Below, piece after piece: positions 5,801 through 8,898 of a stretch of DNA of 8,898 nt. Location: contig JAEXTI010000131.1 in assembly GCA_023406965.1 (NCBI GenBank), forward strand, positions 1 to 8,898, read 5' to 3'. The position numbers and the translations under genes are program-made. How positions within the stretch are numbered: position 1 is the stretch's first letter; every line of letters starts with the position of its first letter. The notes beneath the pieces are model-generated. The model saw only the letters and a list, made by a program, of their open reading frames with translations. It had not been told where the DNA came from and did not search any database. This stretch comes from Chloroflexota bacterium. Lineage in GTDB: Bacteria > Chloroflexota > Anaerolineae > Anaerolineales > Anaerolineaceae.

Positions 5801-7166
5801 GGCGTCGTTCAGCGTGGGCCACAATGCGGTCCACCAGCTCGGCGGCCAGATAGGGGGTCAGGGCTTGAATCTGGCGCAGAGCCACGTCGATCTGCACGGC
5901 GATGGCCTGCGGGCTGGCGCTCCAGGGCATGGCGCCGCGCGCGCGCCGTTTTTCTGGGCGAATTTCAAAGCTGTCCAGGTCCGTGTCGGGGCCTTCTTTA
6001 AGCAGATAGAAACCTGATTTAAGCTGGGTCAACTCGTAGGCGGAACGCAGCAGCTCGGCCGCCTCGGGGTTAACCACGATCTGCCCGGCAGCGGTGGTGC
6101 TGCCCTCGGCTTGCATGGTATGGGTCACGGCCTGGCCTAGCAGTGCATATTCCATGCGCTTCGGTGAGCCGATGCTGGCGGCCAGGAAGGTCCCTGCCGC
6201 CAGGCCGACCTTCATGCTCAGCGAGACCGGCCCCAGAGGGGTGGGGATGTTGGAAAACTCGCCGATGGCGCGCAACATTCGCCGGCCGCAACGGGCTGCC
6301 CAAAGGGTGTGCGCGCCGTCTTCCTGCTCGGGGAAGTACACCAGGGTGGCATCGCCGGCAAACTTGAGCAACGTGCCGCCCGACCAGGACAGGATCTCGA
6401 TCATGGCGGCGAAGTAACGGTTGATCAACCCGGTCAGGCGCTCGGCGCCTTCCGAGCCCAACCCCGCCAGCCGCTCAGATAGGGCGGTGAAGCCGCTCAC
6501 GTCGGTGAACATCAGGCAACCCTTGAGCACTTTACCGCTGACCAGGCCGGGCACGGGGCGGTTCATCTTTTCCTGCACCAGGTCGCCGGGCAGGTAAGTG
6601 GAAAGGGTGAACAGCAGCGAGCGCAGCCGCTCCAGGGCGTTGAGCAGCACCCCGCTGCGCGGCGTGCCGCCGGTCAGCTTGCGCCACAGATCAGGAGACA
6701 GGTATTCTTGTAATTCAGGGGGCAAGCGAAGAGGCGCGGAATCCGCGTCCTCGGCGGAAGGTTGCGTGCCAGGCAGGGGCACAACCGGCGAGCTGGGGTG
6801 AATCTCAGGTTGGGCAGCGCTCTGCGGTTCGACGGAGTCGTAGAGTTTGGAGATATCCGGCAAACCGCGCCGGGCCCGGCCTTGCGGGCGCGGAACGGGA
6901 GCTTCAGGAGGGGGAGTTTCCACGCCGGGGGCGCCGGTAGTGGGCTCGGCAGGAGCGGTTTTTGCCTCCTCCGGCTCATCATAGAGCGTAGAGATATCGG
7001 GCAGGCTGCGCCGGACACGCCCCCGCGTGGGCGGTGCGGGCGTTTCCTCGGAGGTTTCGCCCTTCACAGGCTCGGATGAAGCGGGCTGCGCCTCTTCCGG
7101 TGTGTCGTATAGGGTAGACAGGTCGGGCAGGCTGCGCCGGGCTCGGCGCGGCGGCTGGTCATTCAT
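2820..7166 (-). CDS. Tandem class III nucleotidyl cyclase / STAND ATPase / TPR protein (soluble adenylyl cyclase-like)
   Basis: This 1448-residue soluble protein probably makes cAMP from ATP. Domains in order: a disordered N-terminus (1-145) with three LPD(L/I)S(T/K)LYD motifs; cyclase domain 1 (about 213-372); cyclase domain 2 (about 461-656); a STAND/AAA_16 ATPase (about 675-1000) with Walker A GPAGMGKS (704-711), Walker B VVFFED (875-880) and GGNPLFVEQ (954-962); and TPR-like helices from about 1116 to 1410. Domain 1 keeps metal-binding Asp222 and Asp272 (KFAGDA). It lacks the transition-state Asn and Arg. Domain 2 has lost the metal Asp (Asn470, Thr521) but keeps Lys519, Thr600, Asn607 and Arg611 (GDEVNLAARL). 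One intramolecular active site is expected. No membrane segment is visible. ATG 7166 is preceded by GGAGAA with 9-nt spacing. An earlier TTG at 7226 lies in the promoter. The family call is firm; the adenine preference and activating signal are inferred. Confidence 0.93.
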   Translation of the reverse strand: MNDQPPRRARRSLPDLSTLYDTPEEAQPASSEPVKGETSEETPAPPTRGRVRRSLPDISTLYDEPEEAKTAPAEPTTGAPGVETPPPEAPVPRPQGRARRGLPDISKLYDSVEPQSAAQPEIHPSSPVVPLPGTQPSAEDADSAPLRLPPELQEYLSPDLWRKLTGGTPRSGVLLNALERLRSLLFTLSTYLPGDLVQEKMNRPVPGLVSGKVLKGCLMFTDVSGFTALSERLAGLGSEGAERLTGLINRYFAAMIEILSWSGGTLLKFAGDATLVYFPEQEDGAHTLWAARCGRRMLRAIGEFSNIPTPLGPVSLSMKVGLAAGTFLAASIGSPKRMEYALLGQAVTHTMQAEGSTTAAGQIVVNPEAAELLRSAYELTQLKSGFYLLKEGPDTDLDSFEIRPEKRRARGAMPWSASPQAIAVQIDVALRQIQALTPYLAAELVDRIVAHAERRQAPSEYRPTTVMFCNFTGPEALLEAWGEAGASRVTGLLSAYFTDINNVITRFGGIVSRIDPYSKGTKLLALFGAPVAHEDDPQRAVSAALAMNAELQLLNQRMAQKLARHLPPGSPPALIEHRIGITLGETFAGQAGSSTRREYTVMGDEVNLAARLMSAARMGQVLISERVLDSCGEYFVARPLPAVRLKGKSKAVNIWQVDGPRDDTLLARIAARGPLIGRQGELEQARQALQRAMQGQGGLLALRGPAGMGKSHLADTLLDEAMRQGCQVLAYQCRSYQSQSIDACWSGLVRSLAGITSIDHPLIQKDKLERISAQYHLRADATTALIDLLDLRLAELPAEHEIIPTAESGEESLFDLVKQKKASRRASSLELFSQLGEVESGLFEEGRSLSEREVRRRRRALAALLGATAAATPTVVFFEDAHWMDPSSHKLLLALSEELSNQPLLFLTASRPHEDQPEPPETITLKPFNATDTTSAVAAILVGGLGEIIHEQSGGNPLFVEQISRWIQRNYKISVDELKTVLQSSNILQSLVLSSVESLPEGQRQVARIASIIGPEFRRSEVEALLPESIDPVTLSTHLRGLTQARMVQLTEAGVDPRYTFAQSLVHDVLYTSLPFEQRRELHGRLASYLANRPGRRRELRNKIAAFLDEGQIANPIHEAEILAQHYERSEQWLPAAQQFGEAAGLLNRQGERSRAEALYARGLTLLERCPSETGAVEIPLMKAAFHIHLGDAAVRRENLAAGAAAYESAAAALANLPEPAPLKLALRLAARLVILLPGQGKAAQAHTVLAQLRAEHPEAEGWAVHAIQAWLDVRTQRDPGQSISAARALLPDPESNPGRRALALLNELSGNYAEAVELYLSLGQEGSAALTRVRLGDRLATGGQPAEAAAQYELAAETWKDAPCGLALAGYRQAELAWQAGDKSAAVTQLEEALAALAKASPVLQTEPRAVIQKALARRRLGPWEAWQWQPFEDLLRVRLLFPIFTE
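6837..7130 (-). repeat. Three peptide repeats LPD(L/I)S(T/K)LYD in the cyclase N-terminus
   Basis: The nine-residue core occurs at residues 13-21 (nt 7130-7104), 55-63 (nt 7004-6978) and 102-110 (nt 6863-6837) of the cyclase. Each copy is preceded by an Arg-rich RxRR-(S/G) and followed by acidic residues. The linkers between copies are Pro/Glu/Thr-rich and unrelated in sequence. Copies 1 and 2 differ by five synonymous codon changes and one Leu/Ile swap in the core, so the peptide, not the DNA, seems to be conserved. I do not recognise this motif. Confidence 0.85.
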
Positions 7167-7197
7167 AATAAAGCGTTCTCCGGGGATGTCTGAGAGA

Positions 7198-7226
7198 AAT
7201 ATAGCAGTGTTCCCGGTAGAATACAA
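7198..7226 (-). promoter_or_regulatory. Promoter of the cyclase / cNMP-binding operon
   Basis: On the minus strand TTGTAT (7226-7221) and TATATT (7203-7198) are separated by exactly 17 bp, a good sigma70-type promoter. Transcription would begin near 7191, leaving a leader of about 25 nt that includes GGAGAA (7181-7176) before the ATG at 7166. This rules against translation from the TTG at 7226. Confidence 0.65.
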
Positions 7227-7385
7227 GCCTGGAATGGTTCCTTCCTCGTAGCGGCGGGTCTTTAAGTCGGGCCGGGCGAGGATGTCTGGAAAATTTCCTG
7301 GCGGGCAAGGGTTGTTTGCCCACCCGGCAGACCCGCCAAACCGGCAGGCCAGGCAGGTTTTGCGAGAATGCCCAGTTGCCTTGCC
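7227..7385 (-). other. Intergenic gap with a hairpin downstream of the membrane-protein gene
   Basis: No gene is visible in these 159 nt. Arms GGCGGGCAA (7300-7308) and TTGCCCACC (7316-7324) can form a 9-bp RNA stem (one G-U pair) around a 7-nt loop. On the minus strand the stem is followed by AGGAAATTTTCC, itself an 11-nt palindrome (7288-7298), and not by a clean U tract. It may be a weak terminator for the PadR/membrane operon, separating it from the cyclase promoter. Confidence 0.35.
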
Positions 7386-8459
7386 CTAAGCTTTTCGCCT
7401 CTTGTGCGCCCTCCAAAGGATAACGCCCCACACCGGCAAGCCGATGAGTAGGAGCGTGAGATACCCGCCCAGGGTGGAAGCAATCACCGGGCCGGGGGTA
7501 GGTGTTGAGGGTATGGGCATGTTACTCAGGTACACCGTCATGTAGGCAAACGCGCCGCCCGCCACCAGGATCAGCGCTGCCAGCAAGAGCAGAGCCAGCT
7601 TGAAGCTGCCCGCGCGGGCAAAGGCTGCCACAGCCAGGGTCATTAACGCCGCGGCGGTCAGGTAGCCTGCCGTTTCAGGGATGAATCCGATGATTCCATC
7701 CGCAGCCAGCAGCCAGAAGAACATGGGATAGAAGGGTAGCAAAGCCATCAAGCCCATCAGCGGACTGCGGCGAGTCATCCAGATGTAGACGATAACCGCC
7801 AGGATGAACCAAACCAGGATAGAGACGAATGACTCGGCGTCCTGCGGAAACATAGAAATCAACGAGGTGAGCAAGACAATCAACCCGTAGCCCACCCAAC
7901 TGGCAGACCAGCGCGGCCAGTGGTCAATCCATCCGGCAAGGATCATCAAAATCACCAGAAACCCAAACAGCCATTGCCCGGTCTGGAAAAAGACCCGCGT
8001 GGGCATCCAATAGCTGTCGGGGGCGGTGAGGTTGAGGACCCAATGGGTGAGGGGGAAGCGGGTCATCCAGTTGTACCAAACCACCAGGACAGGGGATGGG
8101 TTGAGTGGATCGATGCGCAGCAGGTTGGGGAGAAAGTTAACCAGCGCAAATAGAATGTGAGGCAGCCCGGCCAGCAGGGCGTTCCCCCAGCGGTCGGGTT
8201 CTTCGACAAGCAGCGTACGCAGTGATGCAATCATCAGCCACCTCCTCTCGCGCAGATGTTCGATCAGCACAGCGCCAGGCAAGTCGGCCAGTTCGCGCAA
8301 GGCAAAGAACAGGAATGTGGTTCGACCGCTCATGGCAGCATCTGCGGCAGCCAGTTCGAAAACCGCCAGGCGTTCTTCGGTGTAGGTCTCGCGGTAGTGA
8401 GCCGGGAAAAGTCTCAGCAGGCGCCCATACCATTCGCACAGGCGGCTTGCGGCGTTCAT
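7386..8459 (-). CDS. Polytopic membrane protein co-transcribed with a PadR regulator
   Basis: This 357-residue integral membrane protein is of unknown function. Residues 1-75 are cytosolic in character. They contain LCEWYGRLLRLFPAHYRETY (7-26), which resembles the N-terminal segment found on permeases and membrane proteins encoded next to PadR regulators (YxxLLRLxPxxxRxxYxEE). After it come about eight hydrophobic segments, near 94-114, 160-178, 185-204, 210-228, 234-252, 262-282, 285-305 and 329-349, and a basic tail, RAHKRRKA. There is no ATPase, peptidase or other catalytic motif. The ATG overlaps the stop codon of the PadR gene as ATGA, so the two are translationally coupled. The protein may be the target, sensor or partner of the repressor. 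The family resemblance is from memory and moderate; the membrane topology is approximate. Confidence 0.75.
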   Translation of the reverse strand: MNAASRLCEWYGRLLRLFPAHYRETYTEERLAVFELAAADAAMSGRTTFLFFALRELADLPGAVLIEHLRERRWLMIASLRTLLVEEPDRWGNALLAGLPHILFALVNFLPNLLRIDPLNPSPVLVVWYNWMTRFPLTHWVLNLTAPDSYWMPTRVFFQTGQWLFGFLVILMILAGWIDHWPRWSASWVGYGLIVLLTSLISMFPQDAESFVSILVWFILAVIVYIWMTRRSPLMGLMALLPFYPMFFWLLAADGIIGFIPETAGYLTAAALMTLAVAAFARAGSFKLALLLLAALILVAGGAFAYMTVYLSNMPIPSTPTPGPVIASTLGGYLTLLLIGLPVWGVILWRAHKRRKA

Positions 8460-8791
8460 GGGTGGCTCGTTCCTGCCAGCAGGCGGGCCGCCGCCAACAT
8501 GCGCTGCATCCGCTGTTCTTCTGCCGCCAACGCCAGGCTGCCCGCTCCGGTCAGGCGGTAGGCTTTGCGCGGGCGGTTACTCGTTTCCGCTTCCGGGTTG
8601 GCCACGCGCTCGATAAGTTTTTGATCTAGCAGGCGACCCAGGGCTGTGTAGAGGGTGCTGGTCGAGAGCTTGACCGCCCCTCCACTCAATTGCTGGACGC
8701 TTTTGAGTAGCGCGTAGCCGTGAGCCGGGCCGGAATTCAGGCTAAGCAGGATGTAGAAAGTCGCTTCGGTCAGATAAGGTTGGGGAGCCAT
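8456..8791 (-). CDS. PadR-family transcriptional regulator
   Basis: This 111-residue winged-helix repressor has the length typical of the short PadR subfamily. Residues 5-35 (LTEATFYILLSLNSGPAHGY) are the classic PadR opening helix and turn. LSTSTLYTALGRLLDQKLIE (42-61) contains the recognition helix, and RKAYRLTGAG (75-84) is the wing ending. The last helix (85-106) is the short dimerisation helix. The start at ATG 8791 has an in-frame TGA shortly upstream and no obvious Shine-Dalgarno sequence. PadR proteins usually repress their own operon and release DNA on binding a small molecule or phenolic, antibiotic or envelope-stress signal; nothing here identifies the inducer. The gene overlaps the membrane-protein gene by 4 nt and leads that operon. 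The family call is firm. Confidence 0.92.
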   Translation of the reverse strand: MAPQPYLTEATFYILLSLNSGPAHGYALLKSVQQLSGGAVKLSTSTLYTALGRLLDQKLIERVANPEAETSNRPRKAYRLTGAGSLALAAEEQRMQRMLAAARLLAGTSHP

Positions 8792-8864
8792 AGGTAAATA
8801 GCTTGTATCTACTCAGAGAGTTGGGAAAGTTCCGGCTTCCTCCACCGTGGGTTAATTTGTTGCA

Positions 8865-8898
8865 ATATCTCCATAGGTGATATATCAATGGTTGATAT
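8865..8898. promoter_or_regulatory. Clustered ATATC/GATAT inverted half-sites, candidate operator
   Basis: ATATC at 8865-8869 and GATAT at 8879-8883 bracket a 19-bp imperfect palindrome (one mismatched pair). ATATCAA at 8882-8888 and TTGATAT at 8892-8898 form a second, perfect palindrome with a 3-nt centre. The sites lie about 75-105 nt ahead of the PadR start and run to the window edge. They may be an operator for PadR or for a gene beyond the window. The rest of 8792-8864 shows no clear promoter or gene. Confidence 0.4.

Noticed and set aside
7167..7226. N-terminal extension of the cyclase from a TTG at 7226
   Set aside because: It overlaps the -35 and -10 elements of the operon promoter, and the ATG at 7166 has a well-spaced GGAGAA.
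1..8898. CRISPR array, tRNA, rRNA, transposase or phage genes
   Set aside because: No regularly spaced direct repeats, cloverleaf-like segments, rRNA-like stretches or recombinase motifs were seen on either strand.

Overview
The window reads as a chromosomal segment of a GC-rich bacterium, most likely of the phylum Chloroflexota (Anaerolineae-like). This is an inference from gene style, with no phylogenetic marker in view: long cyclase/ATPase/TPR proteins, an HTH-less cyclic-nucleotide-binding partner, PD40 propeller lipoproteins with Pro/Thr linkers, and PadR plus membrane-protein pairs. Every complete gene lies on the minus strand. Only the partial gene at the left edge is on the plus strand.

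Layout, left to right. Positions 1-674 (+) hold the end of a peptide/nickel-type ABC substrate-binding protein that stops in mid-domain. Positions 675-770 hold a perfect 33-nt palindrome and a second strong hairpin, which probably terminate the two convergent genes. Positions 771-1982 (-) encode a secreted lipoprotein with a PD40/TolB-like beta-propeller whose blades repeat exactly every 44 residues. It has its own TATAAT promoter in the AT-rich gap 1983-2095. Positions 2096-2809 (-) encode a cyclic-nucleotide-binding protein with a C-terminal coiled coil and no DNA-binding domain. Positions 2820-7166 (-) encode a 1448-residue protein with two class III cyclase domains, a STAND-type P-loop ATPase and TPR-like helices. 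Positions 7386-8459 and 8456-8791 (-) are a membrane protein and a PadR-family repressor that overlap by ATGA. Positions 8792-8898 are the upstream region, with clustered ATATC/GATAT half-sites at the window edge.

How the genes work together. The cyclase and the cyclic-nucleotide-binding protein form a tight operon: there are 10 nt between them, and the Shine-Dalgarno of the second overlaps the stop codon of the first. A good promoter (TTGTAT-17-TATATT) lies just ahead. The parts suggest a self-contained second-messenger module, with the source and a non-transcriptional receptor co-translated. The cyclase has the domain order of animal soluble adenylyl cyclase (ADCY10). Its residues divide as expected for one intramolecular active site: metal-binding Asp in domain 1; base-recognition and transition-state residues in domain 2. 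Its N-terminus carries three copies of a short motif, LPD(L/I)S(T/K)LYD, preceded by Arg. I do not recognise this motif, and it is the most novel-looking signal in the window. The PadR/membrane pair is probably an independent, autoregulated operon.
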